DNA of 64,000 nucleotides. It comes from Mycobacteroides saopaulense. Its GTDB lineage: Bacteria > Actinomycetota > Actinomycetes > Mycobacteriales > Mycobacteriaceae. Below are positions 17,958 to 26,423 of the stretch, piece after piece. Both the position numbers and the translations under genes were made by a program. The DNA is taken from contig NZ_CP010271.1 of the NCBI RefSeq assembly GCF_001456355.1, forward strand, positions 3,720,001 to 3,784,000. The letters run 5' to 3'. The notes below the pieces were generated by a model, which saw only the letters and a program-made list of their open reading frames with translations, had not been told where the DNA came from and did not search any database. Each line of letters opens with the position of its first letter. Positions within the stretch are counted from its first letter, which is position 1.

Positions 17958-19289
17958 CTATTCGTGTAATTCCTTTGTGGCGAGCGGTAATTCACCGGCC
18001 GTGGCCACCGCCTCGACGGTGTGCGGATCGAGCTCGAACAACTCGCGTAGTGCCTCGGCATAGCTGTCACCACCGGGCGCCGAGGCCAGTTGCTTCACCC
18101 GCACCGTGGGGGCGTGCAACAGCTTGTCGACGACGCGGCGAACGGTCTTGGCGACCTCGTCTCGCTCGGCTCCCGCCAGACTCGGCAGGCGCCCATCCAG
18201 ACGCAGCAGCTCGGCCTCCACCACCTCGGCAGCCCGCTGACGCAGCGCGGTGACCGTCGGCGTGACCTCGGCCATCCGCTCGCCGGTCAGGTACCGGGCT
18301 ACCTCGTCGTTGACGATCTGCCGTGCCGCGCCCGCGTCGTTGGCCGCCGCACGTGCGGTGGGCTCGCGCTGGATGCGCTCCATGTCCACCACGACCACGC
18401 CCGGCAGGCCGGCCACCGTGGGATCGACGTCACGGGGCATGCCCAGATCGCAGAAGACCAGCTGACGGCCACCGCCCAGGGCGCGGTGCACATCGGCCAG
18501 GGAGATCACCGGTCGAACCGCACCGGTACAGGACACCACCACGTCGGCCTGGGCCAGCGCTTGGTCCATGTTGTCCAGGGTGATCGCCTGCGCGTTCACG
18601 CCGGCCTCGCGCGCGGTCGCGGCAAGCCGCTGCGCACGCTCGGCGCTGCGGTTGACGACCCACAGGTTGTCGATACCGGCGCGGATCAGCTGTGCGGTGG
18701 CCAACGAGCCCATCGAACCGGCACCGACGACGGCTGCCGTGCGTCCGGGAAGCCCGTCGAGCTTGCCGTCGGCCAAGTCCAGGGCCACCGACACCACCGA
18801 GGCTCCGGCCGCGTCGATACCGGTCTCCGAATGCACGCGCTTACCCACGCGCAGCGCGCTCTGGGACAGCTCGTGCAGCACCCGGCCGACCGCCTGATGT
18901 GATTCGGCGGTGGCGTAGGCGTTGCGCACCTGGCCCAACACCTGCTGTTCACCGACCACCATCGAATCCAGGCCGCTGGCCACCGCGAACAGGTGCTCGA
19001 CGGCGGCCTCGCTGTACCGCACGTAGGCGTATTTGGTGAGCTCGTTCATGCCCATCCCGGCATGCCGGGCGATGGCCTCCCCGATGACGGTCAGGCCGCC
19101 GTGAAAGGCCTCGACCACGGCATATACCTCGACCCGGTTGCAGGTCGAGAGCACCATGACCTCGGTGACCAGGGGCGATTGCAGAATGTGTTCGATGATC
19201 TTGGGCTGATCGGCCTCGCCAATCGCCAGCTTCTCCAGCACCGGCACAGGCGCGCTACGGTGCGAGGCTCCGAACAGCAGGACACTCAC
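17958..19289 (-). CDS. hemA: Glutamyl-tRNA reductase
   Basis: First committed step of C5 tetrapyrrole synthesis: NADPH reduction of glutamyl-tRNA to glutamate-1-semialdehyde, the HemL substrate. The 443-aa protein has the catalytic cysteine C50 in [15 protein letters not shown] near residue 112, a dinucleotide loop V-V-G-A-G-S-M-G near 188-195 and a helical dimerisation C-terminus. GTG start at 19289. A glutaredoxin-like gene lies 144 bases upstream in the same direction; no clear Rex-type operator or riboswitch was seen in that gap. Corresponds to Rv0509. Confidence 0.96.
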   Translation of the reverse strand: MSVLLFGASHRSAPVPVLEKLAIGEADQPKIIEHILQSPLVTEVMVLSTCNRVEVYAVVEAFHGGLTVIGEAIARHAGMGMNELTKYAYVRYSEAAVEHLFAVASGLDSMVVGEQQVLGQVRNAYATAESHQAVGRVLHELSQSALRVGKRVHSETGIDAAGASVVSVALDLADGKLDGLPGRTAAVVGAGSMGSLATAQLIRAGIDNLWVVNRSAERAQRLAATAREAGVNAQAITLDNMDQALAQADVVVSCTGAVRPVISLADVHRALGGGRQLVFCDLGMPRDVDPTVAGLPGVVVVDMERIQREPTARAAANDAGAARQIVNDEVARYLTGERMAEVTPTVTALRQRAAEVVEAELLRLDGRLPSLAGAERDEVAKTVRRVVDKLLHAPTVRVKQLASAPGGDSYAEALRELFELDPHTVEAVATAGELPLATKELHE

Positions 19290-19433
19290 CGCAGGTCACT
19301 CCGCTGACATCTCAGGGGCTGACGCTCTTCGCGCAAGCGGCTCATCACTGTCCAGCTCCCTTGCTTTTGGTGAGGCTCGAACTTCATGCACGGTAGCCCC
19401 AAAATGGCCACTGGGCAAAATCCAAACAGCCTG

Positions 19434-19688
19434 TTATCGGTCACGTTTCAGGTCCGCCCGCAGCCGAGGCTCGTCCACTTCCCAGTAGCTGTGCTCCTGA
19501 CCGTCCAGCAGGACCACCGGAAGTCGGTCACCGAACTCCGCCCGCAACGAGGAATCTGTGATCGCGGCCTCATCGACATCGGTGACCGTGAGGCCGACCC
19601 CGAACTCGTCGGCCAGGGCCGCCAACTCGCGCTGCGCGCGATCGCACGCGGAGCACCCGGCGCGGGTCAGCAGCGTTAGCGACGTCAT
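19434..19688 (-). CDS. Glutaredoxin-like thiol protein (Rv0508-like)
   Basis: An 84-aa thioredoxin-fold protein with a C-S-A-C redox pair at residues 12-15 in T-R-A-G-C-S-A-C-D and a cis-proline region R-L-P-V-V-L-L-D. Length and the D-V-D-E-A-A pattern fit the small glutaredoxin-like DUF836 group. The ATG at 19688 is chosen because upstream codons read into the divergent promoter region. It is the first gene before hemA. A redox role near haem synthesis is plausible but unproven. Its start is 97 bases from the divergent HAD phosphatase. Confidence 0.88.
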   Translation of the reverse strand: MTSLTLLTRAGCSACDRAQRELAALADEFGVGLTVTDVDEAAITDSSLRAEFGDRLPVVLLDGQEHSYWEVDEPRLRADLKRDR

Positions 19689-19785
19689 ACGCCAATTCTG
19701 CCACCGGGTCCCCCGAGTTCCCGCCACCCTCAGTAGGGTTGAGCGGCATCCGCACGCGGCGCACAGGAAGGGCGGGTAACCATTC

Positions 19786-20706
19786 ATGACCAGCCCCCAG
19801 ATCAACGGCGAACCCCCTGCCGAGGGCTCGACGGAGGATCAACTCCTCGCCGAGGCGTTCGCCGAAGACGTCGCGCGGGCTGCTTCCTTCGCCGAGGCCG
19901 ACGCCGCCGCGGTCGACGAGACGCCGGGACCGCCGCCCGCCGACCTGACGGCGGCCGCGTTCTTCGATGTCGACAACACCCTGGTGCACGGCTCCTCACT
20001 TGTTCACTTCGGACGTGGCTTGGCGCAGCGCGACTACTTCCAGTACTCGGACATGCTCCAGTTCATCTGGGCGCAGGCGAAGTTCCGGTTGACCGGCCGG
20101 GAGAACTCCGACGATGTGGCGGCGGGGCGGCAGAAGGCGCTCTCGTTCATCGAGGGCCGCAGCGTCGACGAGCTCGTCACCCTCAGCGAAGAGATCTACG
20201 ACGAGACGATCGCCGACAAGATCTGGCCCGGCACTCGGGCACTGACGCAGATGCACCTCGATGCCGGCCAACAGGTGTGGCTCGTCACGGCCACACCCAA
20301 GGAATTGGCGGAGACCATCGCCCGGCGGCTGGGCCTCACCGGAGCGCTGGGCACCGTTGCCGAGTCGGTGGACGGCGTCTTCACCGGACGCCTGGTCGGC
20401 GACATCCTGCACGGGCCCGGCAAGGCGCGGGCCGTGCGCAACCTGGCCATCCGCAACGGCCTGAACCTCAAGCGCTGCACCGCGTACAGCGACAGTGTCA
20501 ACGACGTGCCGATGCTGTCGCTGGTCGGCACCGCCGTGGCCATCAATCCCGACGCGGAGCTGCGGGATGTGGCCCGGCGTCGTGGGTGGGAGGTCCGCGA
20601 CTTTCGCACCGCCCGCAAGGCGGCCCGTATCGGGGTGCCGTCGGCCGTGCTGCTCGGTGCTGCCGGTGGGGCGTTGGCGGCGGCACTGGCCCGCCGCGAG
20701 AAGTGA
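19786..20706 (+). CDS. HAD-IB phosphatase (SerB1-like)
   Basis: A 306-aa haloacid-dehalogenase hydrolase of subclass IB. The first 50 residues are acidic, Ala-rich and low-complexity. Motif I is F-F-D-V-D-N-T-L (nucleophile D61, acid D63), motif II is V-T-A-T-P, and motif III/IV is [11 protein letters not shown] near residue 236. The C-terminus has a hydrophobic Ala/Gly-rich segment that may anchor it to the membrane. Corresponds to the Rv0505c position (serB1); phosphoserine as substrate is by family resemblance only. Rightward and divergent from the glutaredoxin-like gene. Confidence 0.88.
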   Translation: MTSPQINGEPPAEGSTEDQLLAEAFAEDVARAASFAEADAAAVDETPGPPPADLTAAAFFDVDNTLVHGSSLVHFGRGLAQRDYFQYSDMLQFIWAQAKFRLTGRENSDDVAAGRQKALSFIEGRSVDELVTLSEEIYDETIADKIWPGTRALTQMHLDAGQQVWLVTATPKELAETIARRLGLTGALGTVAESVDGVFTGRLVGDILHGPGKARAVRNLAIRNGLNLKRCTAYSDSVNDVPMLSLVGTAVAINPDAELRDVARRRGWEVRDFRTARKAARIGVPSAVLLGAAGGALAAALARREK

Positions 20707-20792
20707 GTGCCGCCATTACCGCTGCTGATAGGCTCAGCGCCGCTCGAACTGTCCTAGATTCGTCACTGACCTGCAGCGAAATGGGTTAATGC

Positions 20793-21260
20793 ATGGCCAT
20801 CCGCCAAGACATCGTCGGAACGCACTACCGCTACCCCGATTATTTCGAGGTCGGCCGCGAGAAGATGCGTGAGTTCGCGAGCGCCATCAAAGACGAGTGC
20901 GAGGTGAACTCCGGCGTCGTCGCGCCCATCACCTTCCTGGCCGTCGCAGGCCGGCGCGTCCAGCACAAGATTTTCACCGAGATGGACCTGCCCATCAACG
21001 TGGCGCGGGTGCTGCACCGCGACCAGAAGCTCAAGTTCCACCGCCCGATCAAGGCAGGCGACCGGCTGTACTTCGACAGCTACCTGGACAGCGTGCTCGA
21101 GTCGCACGGCATGGTGACCGCCGAAGTGCGCGCCGAGGTCACCGACGAGAACGGTGAGCCCGTCGCCACCAGCATCGTGACCATGATCGGTGAGGCCGAG
21201 GGACACGAACGCGATGCAGCCGCCATGGCCGCGAACATCGCCTCACATCGCAAGAGCTAG
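20793..21260 (+). CDS. MaoC-like (R)-hydratase, UPF0336 family (Rv0504c-like)
   Basis: A 155-aa hot-dog protein related to HadA/HadC of FAS-II but in the UPF0336 group. Family marks are [14 protein letters not shown] near the N-terminus, I-T-F-L-A-V-A-G after residue 45, and the substrate-binding run [18 protein letters not shown]. It may dehydrate 3-hydroxyacyl thioesters, but paralogues of this type often form heterodimers and no partner is adjacent. Start ATG 20793. The stop overlaps the stop of the convergent AraC gene by four bases. Confidence 0.87.
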   Translation: MAIRQDIVGTHYRYPDYFEVGREKMREFASAIKDECEVNSGVVAPITFLAVAGRRVQHKIFTEMDLPINVARVLHRDQKLKFHRPIKAGDRLYFDSYLDSVLESHGMVTAEVRAEVTDENGEPVATSIVTMIGEAEGHERDAAAMAANIASHRKS

Positions 21261-22261
21261 ACATCTCTCCTGCTCAGCCGGTAAGCGCTCGGGGTGACTC
21301 CGAACCAGCGCTTGCAACTTCGGGTGAACACGCTCTGCTCGGCGTAGCCCAGCTGCCGGCTCAGGTGGTCCAGGCTCAGATCGGTATCGGACAGCAGTCG
21401 CTCTGCCGCTTCGCGACGGGTCTGGTCCACCAGTTCACCGAAGGTGGTGCCCTCGGCGCCGAGTCGCCGTTGCAGCGCCTTCGGGTGCACTCCGAGGTGT
21501 AATGCGATGTCCCCCAATCCGATCGCCCCGGTGGGAAGCAGCTGGCGGATGAGCAGCCGGGCCAACTGACTGGAATCGGGCTTGCGATTCACGTGGGTGC
21601 CGGTCAGATAGTCGACGGCGGTCTGGTGGGCAAGGTGATCCTTGGGCAAGGATTTCTGCATGTCGGTGGCGCGCAATGTGAACCCACCAACGGGTTCACA
21701 GAAGAACGGCGGACACCCGAAATAGTGCCGATAGGCCGATACCGCGGTGAGTGCCTGATGCGGGAGGTGCACGGAAACCGGTCGATAGCCGGTGCCCAGG
21801 AAGTGATGCAGCACCCGCAGCGTGACACCCAGGGACAGCTCAACGGCCTGCGCCTGCGGAGGCGCAGGTGCGAGTAGATACTCGAACTCGAACCGGCACA
21901 GCGCGGGATCGGGGTGGCCCATCATCCGGGCGCCGATCGCCGGACAGTATGCGCCCATGAACTTTTCAAGAATCGCGAAGGCGTCGGCAACCGTTGCCGC
22001 CGTGCGTGCCGCCAAACCGACCGGCCCCAGGATCTCGATGCCCTGTCGCCGGGCCAGTTGCCGGCCGAAGTCGGGTGCGTTCAGGGCGGTCGCAGTGTCC
22101 TCCAGTGCGCGGGCACCGTTGGGCAGCGAGATAAACCGCTCGTACGAGCCCGCATCGGCCGGCGAAACCCGGGCTGCGGCAAGCAGTTTGCTGCCATCAC
22201 CGCCGAGCTCGGCCACCAGTTGGTGATAGTTGGTGAGCGCCGAACCCCGGATCACCGCCAC
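21257..22261 (-). CDS. AraC-family transcriptional regulator (arabinose-binding-like sensor domain)
   Basis: A 334-aa regulator with the PF12625-type ligand domain over residues 15-210 and a C-terminal AraC double helix-turn-helix over about 235-330. The HTH is recognised by [16 protein letters not shown] and then [23 protein letters not shown] use the GTG at 22261 because the family usually begins with V-I-R-G-x-A-L-T-N-Y; the frame is open to 22315. It is divergent from the DUF1254 operon and probably regulates it, since phased half-sites lie in the shared promoter. Confidence 0.9.
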   Translation of the reverse strand: MAVIRGSALTNYHQLVAELGGDGSKLLAAARVSPADAGSYERFISLPNGARALEDTATALNAPDFGRQLARRQGIEILGPVGLAARTAATVADAFAILEKFMGAYCPAIGARMMGHPDPALCRFEFEYLLAPAPPQAQAVELSLGVTLRVLHHFLGTGYRPVSVHLPHQALTAVSAYRHYFGCPPFFCEPVGGFTLRATDMQKSLPKDHLAHQTAVDYLTGTHVNRKPDSSQLARLLIRQLLPTGAIGLGDIALHLGVHPKALQRRLGAEGTTFGELVDQTRREAAERLLSDTDLSLDHLSRQLGYAEQSVFTRSCKRWFGVTPSAYRLSRRDV

Positions 22262-22269
22262 GTCCCAAA

Positions 22270-22302
22270 CTGTCAAATATTTGTCTTCTATTGTCAAGAC
22301 AA
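22270..22302. promoter_or_regulatory. Phased TTGTC half-sites between AraC and DUF1254 genes
   Basis: TGTC occurs at 22271, 22282 and 22292, that is spaced 11 and 10 bases, one helical turn each. The last copy forms the palindrome TTGTCAAGACAA (22291-22302). Such phased direct half-sites are typical of AraC-family binding, and the region separates the regulator from its divergent target. Confidence 0.45.
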
Positions 22303-22370
22303 GCAGGTGGGGCATGCTGCACGATCAACGTTCGGCGACTTATCGCCGCAACAGGAAAGGGTGGGCGCGC

Positions 22371-23804
22371 GTGAAGGTTTGGTGTACGCAGTGGACCAAA
22401 TTCTTGGTCGTGATGAGCACCGTCGCATTGGCTACCGGACTCACCAGCTGTTCGAAAGAGTCTGATTCCCAGAAACTTTCCGCCGATGAAGCGAAGTCCA
22501 TCGCCATGGACGCCTACATCTACGGTTATCCCCTGGTCACCATGGAGATGACCCGCCGCGTGATGACCAACGTGGAAAAACCCCAATCTCCGCGCGCTCC
22601 AATGGGACAACTCATGCGGATGCGCGAGTATCCCAATGCCGCGTTCCGTGACGTCACCGCCCCCAATGCCGATACCCTGTACACCAACGCGTTCGTCGAC
22701 GTGGGCAAGGAACCGTGGATTCTGAGCCTGCCGGAGGCGAACGGCCGGTACTACCTGTTCCCTATGTTGGACGGGTTCACCAACGTCTTCGAAGTACCCG
22801 GAAAGCGTACGACAGGCACCGGGCCGCAGACCTACGCCATCACCGGCCCGGGCTGGAAAGGCACCCTGCCCCAAGGGGTCACCGAGTACAAGTCCCCTAC
22901 GGCCATCGTGTGGCTGCTAGGCCGGATCTACTGCACCGGCACCCCCGAGGATTACGCGGCCGTACACGCGTTGCAGGACGAGATCTCGTTGGTGCCACTG
23001 AGTTCGTACGGCACGCCGTACACCCCGCCCGCCGGCACGGTGGATCCGGGCATCGACATGAAAACGCCCGTCCGCGAACAGGTCAACAATCTGAGCACCA
23101 AGGCATACTTCGATCTGCTGGCCACCCTGCTGAAGGACAACCCGCCCGCCGAGGCCGATAAGCCGATGGTGGAGAAAATGGCCAAGATCGGTGTCGAGGC
23201 CGGAAAGCCCTTCGACATCGACAAGCTCGGTGCCGACACCGTCAACGCCCTGCAGTCGGTACCCAAAGAAGCGTTCGACAAGATCATGGCGCACTTCAAG
23301 GACGCCGGCGCGAACATCAATGGATGGGTGTTCACCACGAAGACCGGTTTGTACGGCACAGACTATCTACAGCGTGCGACGATCACGGCAATCGGCTTGG
23401 GCGCCAACCGACCCCAAGACGCCGTATACCCGACCTCCGAGGTCGACAGCACCGGGAAACCGTACGACGGCTCCAACGCGTACGTCCTGCACTTCGACAA
23501 GGGGCAGTTCCCCCCTGCTGAGGGCTTCTGGTCCCTGACGATGTACGACGCGGGAATGTTCTTCGTCGACAACCCACTGAACCGCTACACCCTGAGCCAA
23601 CGCAACACCTTCACCACGAACACCGACGGGTCGGTGGACCTGTACCTGCAACACGAGAACCCGGGGCCCGAGAAAGAAGCGAATTGGCTACCCGCACCCG
23701 CCGGGAAGTTCAACCTGATGCTTCGGCTGTATTGGCCCAAGGAGACCCCGCCCTCGATCATCGACGGCACGTGGAAACCGCCCGCTGTACAACGAGTCCC
23801 GTAA
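22371..23804 (+). CDS. DUF1254/DUF1214-domain lipoprotein
   Basis: A 477-aa exported lipoprotein. A basic N-terminus and hydrophobic core end in the lipobox L-T-S-C near residue 26. The DUF1254 domain starts with A-Y-I-Y-G-Y-P-L-V-T-M-E and contains N-A-D-T-L-Y-T-N-A-F-V-D; the C-terminal DUF1214 part has G-F-W-S-L-T-M-Y and L-Y-L-Q-H-E-N-P-G. The biochemical role of these domains is unknown. GTG 22371 is chosen because G-G-A-A-A-G-G-G lies a suitable distance upstream and it starts the signal peptide cleanly. First gene of a three-gene operon with a hemophore-like protein (10-base gap). Confidence 0.88.
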   Translation: MKVWCTQWTKFLVVMSTVALATGLTSCSKESDSQKLSADEAKSIAMDAYIYGYPLVTMEMTRRVMTNVEKPQSPRAPMGQLMRMREYPNAAFRDVTAPNADTLYTNAFVDVGKEPWILSLPEANGRYYLFPMLDGFTNVFEVPGKRTTGTGPQTYAITGPGWKGTLPQGVTEYKSPTAIVWLLGRIYCTGTPEDYAAVHALQDEISLVPLSSYGTPYTPPAGTVDPGIDMKTPVREQVNNLSTKAYFDLLATLLKDNPPAEADKPMVEKMAKIGVEAGKPFDIDKLGADTVNALQSVPKEAFDKIMAHFKDAGANINGWVFTTKTGLYGTDYLQRATITAIGLGANRPQDAVYPTSEVDSTGKPYDGSNAYVLHFDKGQFPPAEGFWSLTMYDAGMFFVDNPLNRYTLSQRNTFTTNTDGSVDLYLQHENPGPEKEANWLPAPAGKFNLMLRLYWPKETPPSIIDGTWKPPAVQRVP

Positions 23805-23814
23805 GGAGCTGTCC

Positions 23815-24159
23815 ATGAAACTGATTGCCACAAGTCTGTTTACGGCCCTGGGCGCTGCTGCACTCTTCACCGCAGCAGCGGCGAACGCCGAGCCGGACCG
23901 CCCGCCGAACTGCACGGCGGCCGATCTGGCCGGGGTCTCGGCGGGCGTCGCCGCCTCCACGTCGAGCTATCTGTTCACCCATCCAGATGTCAACGACTTC
24001 TTCACCAGCCAGGCAGGCAAGCCGCACAGCGAGATACAGACCGCCGTGAAGGCTTACTTCGGCACCAACCCCGACGCCGAGAACGACCTACGCGCCATCC
24101 GGCAGCCGGTCGTGGACTTCCGCGAGCGCTGCCAGCTTCCGCAGGAGCGCCAGCCATGA
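23815..24159 (+). CDS. Hemophore-related secreted haem-binding-type protein
   Basis: A 114-aa secreted protein with a cleavable signal peptide ending A-A-A-N-A near residue 25. The mature part has the hemophore-related pattern: an early cysteine (P-N-C-T-A-A-D-L-A-G-V), Y-L-F-T-H-P-D-V-N-D-F-F, a Y-F near the middle and R-Q-P-V-V-D-F-R-E-R-C at the end, so two cysteines can form one disulfide. This is the family of Rv0203/Rv1174c-type proteins, some of which bind haem. A G-G-A-G box lies just before the ATG. The stop overlaps the next gene (ATGA). Confidence 0.85.
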   Translation: MKLIATSLFTALGAAALFTAAAANAEPDRPPNCTAADLAGVSAGVAASTSSYLFTHPDVNDFFTSQAGKPHSEIQTAVKAYFGTNPDAENDLRAIRQPVVDFRERCQLPQERQP

Positions 24160-24437
24160 GGCGTATGACGGTACTGGCGACCGTCGCGGTGGCGTTCGCC
24201 GGTCTACTGCCGATTGCGCAACCGGCGGCCAACGCCGACGTCTGTGTGGGTGGAGGACGCCGGATCTCGGTGAGCGGTTGCGCCAACATCGCCGACACCG
24301 TGCAGCGATACGCGCCCCCGCCCGAGGACTACGCGCCCCTGCCGGACGATCCCCCGCCTCCGCCGCCCCCACCGAACGTTCACGCCTGCGTGGGATACAA
24401 CGGGCGCTGGGTCAGCGCGAGCGGCTGCAACCCCTAG
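24156..24437 (+). CDS. Small secreted Cys- and Pro-rich protein with an internally repeated motif
   Basis: A 93-aa protein with a signal peptide (cleavage near A-N-A-D, residues 25-28). The mature part holds two copies of a short motif, C-V-G-x-x-x-R-x-[IV]-S-x-S-G-C: the first just after the signal peptide, the second at the very C-terminus. Between them is an acidic linker and a run of prolines (about residues 62-73). Each motif could close its own disulfide loop. I do not recognise a named family. ATGA overlap with the hemophore-like gene ties the two together. Confidence 0.75.
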   Translation: MRRMTVLATVAVAFAGLLPIAQPAANADVCVGGGRRISVSGCANIADTVQRYAPPPEDYAPLPDDPPPPPPPPNVHACVGYNGRWVSASGCNP

Positions 24438-24438
24438 C

Positions 24439-24460
24439 CGTCGCTCCGGTACCGGCGACG
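24439..24460. terminator. Hairpin between convergent genes
   Basis: CGTCGC and GCGACG form the arms around TCCGGTACCG, which overlaps the inner palindrome CCGGTACCGG. It directly follows the stop at 24437 and lies before the convergent stop at 24500, as expected for a bidirectional terminator, but there is no U-tract. Confidence 0.4.
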
Positions 24461-24499
24461 TACTCGACGACCACGCTGCCGGTGCCGTCCGCCGGTGAT

Positions 24500-25087
24500 T
24501 CAGTCCTGAGACAGACTCACCTGGGTTCCGGCGGCCGTCGGCGAGTCACGCAAGAGGATCGCGGAGGGCTCGACCCCGTCGGGAACATCGAACGTGATGG
24601 ATGCGACGACGCTCTCGCCCGGGCCGAGGTCCGCGCCGAGCATCGGCTGCGAGGCGTCTTGGTCCGCACCGAGCACCTGGTCTCCTGCGACAAGTTGCTG
24701 AATCGCCGGCTCGAATCGCTCGGCATCCGCACCGTCATTGACGACGCGCACCCCCACCACAAGATGGCGCCCCGGGGCAGCCTGCGGTACCCCGGAATCG
24801 CCAGCGGTAGCTGTCGCCGTGACCTCCGTCACCATCATGGCTAATGGACCCGACCGCACCTCCGCGGCCGCGCCACCGGGGCCGCCGACCGCCGAAGGAG
24901 CAACATCGGGAATCAGCACCGCCTGCGAGTACCGAGGGTTCCTACCGTCATGGATACCCGCAAGTGTGGCAACGACGATGAAGAGGGCGATGGCGCCCCC
25001 GAAAAACAGGGGTGCTGGAGGAAAATCGCTGCTAATCCGCTGATGGACGGCGGGCAGGTACTTGCCTTCCAGCGAAGGTGCGGTCAC
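24500..25087 (-). CDS. Single-pass membrane protein with DUF4352-like extracytoplasmic domain
   Basis: A 195-aa protein with a cytoplasmic N-terminus of about 27 residues, one helix near 28-45, then an extracellular region. The domain has the immunoglobulin-like DUF4352/Mpr pattern: G-R-H-L-V-V-G-V-R-V-V-N-D-G, Q-L-V-A-G-D-Q-V-L, and G-P-G-E-S-V-V-A-S-I-T-F-D-V-P-D-G-V near the end. Such domains are adhesion- or antigen-like and have no enzyme activity assigned. Start GTG at 25087. It converges with the secreted small-protein operon. Confidence 0.75.
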   Translation of the reverse strand: MTAPSLEGKYLPAVHQRISSDFPPAPLFFGGAIALFIVVATLAGIHDGRNPRYSQAVLIPDVAPSAVGGPGGAAAEVRSGPLAMMVTEVTATATAGDSGVPQAAPGRHLVVGVRVVNDGADAERFEPAIQQLVAGDQVLGADQDASQPMLGADLGPGESVVASITFDVPDGVEPSAILLRDSPTAAGTQVSLSQD

Positions 25088-25351
25088 GATGGAGATCCTT
25101 CATTCAAGGTAGCGGTCTAGTAACATGATGCCTATTGAATGGATGATAGGCAAAGATTACGCGCAGTCTATCGACACAGCACAAGGATCGTTACAGCACG
25201 ATTTTCGGACGCCATGAGGAAACGCCGACGATCACCCGCTACCGCCTCATCGACTCTTTGCTGCGCCGGGAGGTTCCCCCCGGGGTGCGCGCCGCCAGGA
25301 CCTGCGGCGATTACACGAGCGTGACGACAACTCACGGTGGGGCCGCAACCC
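25088..25351. other. Intergenic stretch with a possible gene remnant
   Basis: 264 bases without a convincing gene. A short rightward frame from the ATG at 25139 runs 61 codons but has poor composition. A different rightward frame, open from about 25147 past 25351, has high GC3 and reads sensibly (…T-P-T-I-T-R-Y-R-L-I-D-S-L-L-R-R-E…), but it has no usable start codon near its beginning. It may be a decayed gene piece. The left end holds the promoter of the DUF4352-like gene. Confidence 0.35.
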
Positions 25352-26281
25352 CTAGCCGTACTGGGCGGCGAGCTTGCCGATCACCGCGGCGAACTCGTCC
25401 ATGGTGGCGTCCAGAATGTCCTTGACCGATTCGACACCACCGATGCGGCCGGCGACTTGACCGCTCATCGGCACGAAGGTGTCCATGTTGCCTCCGAAAT
25501 AGAGGTCCATCGGATTTCCGGTGTCCAGGAGCGACACCAGATCTCGACGTTCCATCTCCTCGGTGCGCTCGCTGCGCAAAGCACGCAGACCCGGCTTGGT
25601 GAGCCGATTGAGCAGCACGGTGTCGGTCTCGCGCGCCGCGACAACCGCGGCCTTCCAGTTTCCATGGATGGGCGACTCCGCGGCCGACATCATCCTGGTG
25701 CCCATCTGCACGCCCTCGGCGCCGAGCGCGAAGGCCGCGGCCATGGACGCACCGTCGCAGATGCCGCCCGCGGCGATGATCGGAACATCGACCTGTGAGC
25801 GCACCAAGGGCAACAGCACCATGGTGGACGCACCTTTCGGATCCTTGAACCCGCCACCCTCGACGCCCTCCACCACCAGCCCGTCAACTCCGGCATCGAC
25901 GGCCTTGAGCGCCGCCGCCAGTGTGGGGACGACATGAAACACGGTGAGCCCATGGTCTTTCAGAAAGCGGGTGTACTTGTTCGGATCGCCGGCGCTGGTC
26001 GTCACGAATTTCACGCCCTGATCAACCACGAACTGCGCGGTAGACGGGTCCCGCACGAAGGCCTGCGCGATGTTGACACCGAACGGCTTCTCGGTGAGCT
26101 CACGCATGATGCGGATCTCGTGCTTGATGGCATCGAGCTCGCCGGAACTGGTTTCGATGATGCCGAGCCCGCCCGCGTCGCACACCGCGCTCGCCAGCTG
26201 CGAACGCGCTATCCAGCCCATCGGGGCCTGCACGATCGGCCGCTCGATACCCAGCAGTTCGGTAACCCGGTTGGTGATCAC
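25352..26281 (-). CDS. Nitronate monooxygenase / 2-nitropropane dioxygenase-like flavoprotein
   Basis: A 309-aa FMN TIM-barrel of the NMO/FabK-like family. It starts with R-P-I-V-Q-A-P-M-G, and has G-L-V-V-E-G-V-E-G-G-G near residues 131-141 and I-I-A-A-G-G-I-C-D-G followed by G-A-E-G-V-Q-M-G-T-R for flavin phosphate. The usual catalytic histidine position after G-x-E-x-G-G-H reads F-K here, as in the mycobacterial subgroup, so the nitronate reaction is uncertain. GTG start at 26281. It may act on alkyl nitronates or serve lipid metabolism; no operon partner is obvious. Confidence 0.85.
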   Translation of the reverse strand: MITNRVTELLGIERPIVQAPMGWIARSQLASAVCDAGGLGIIETSSGELDAIKHEIRIMRELTEKPFGVNIAQAFVRDPSTAQFVVDQGVKFVTTSAGDPNKYTRFLKDHGLTVFHVVPTLAAALKAVDAGVDGLVVEGVEGGGFKDPKGASTMVLLPLVRSQVDVPIIAAGGICDGASMAAAFALGAEGVQMGTRMMSAAESPIHGNWKAAVVAARETDTVLLNRLTKPGLRALRSERTEEMERRDLVSLLDTGNPMDLYFGGNMDTFVPMSGQVAGRIGGVESVKDILDATMDEFAAVIGKLAAQYG

Positions 26282-26340
26282 CAGCCGAACCTACGCCTCC
26301 CCCAAGCAACTTCGAGGTCGCGGCGGCCCACAGAATCTCA

Positions 26341-26401
26341 CCGACACTCCGCCTTATGGTGACAACGTGCGATACGAAAACGCCACGACACGGCGTGTCG
26401 G
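26341..26401. repeat. Nested palindromic intergenic repeat, copy 2
   Basis: Outer arms CCGACACTCCG (26341-26351) and CGGCGTGTCGG (26391-26401) pair with one mismatch; the inner stem TGGTG/CGCCA pairs with one wobble. Positions 26342-26400 align without gaps to copy 1 at 9364-9422. As with copy 1, it lies a short distance (22 bases) past the stop of a leftward gene, here the acyltransferase. Confidence 0.75.
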
Positions 26402-26423
26402 CGCAGAGAGAAGCGGCAGATGT

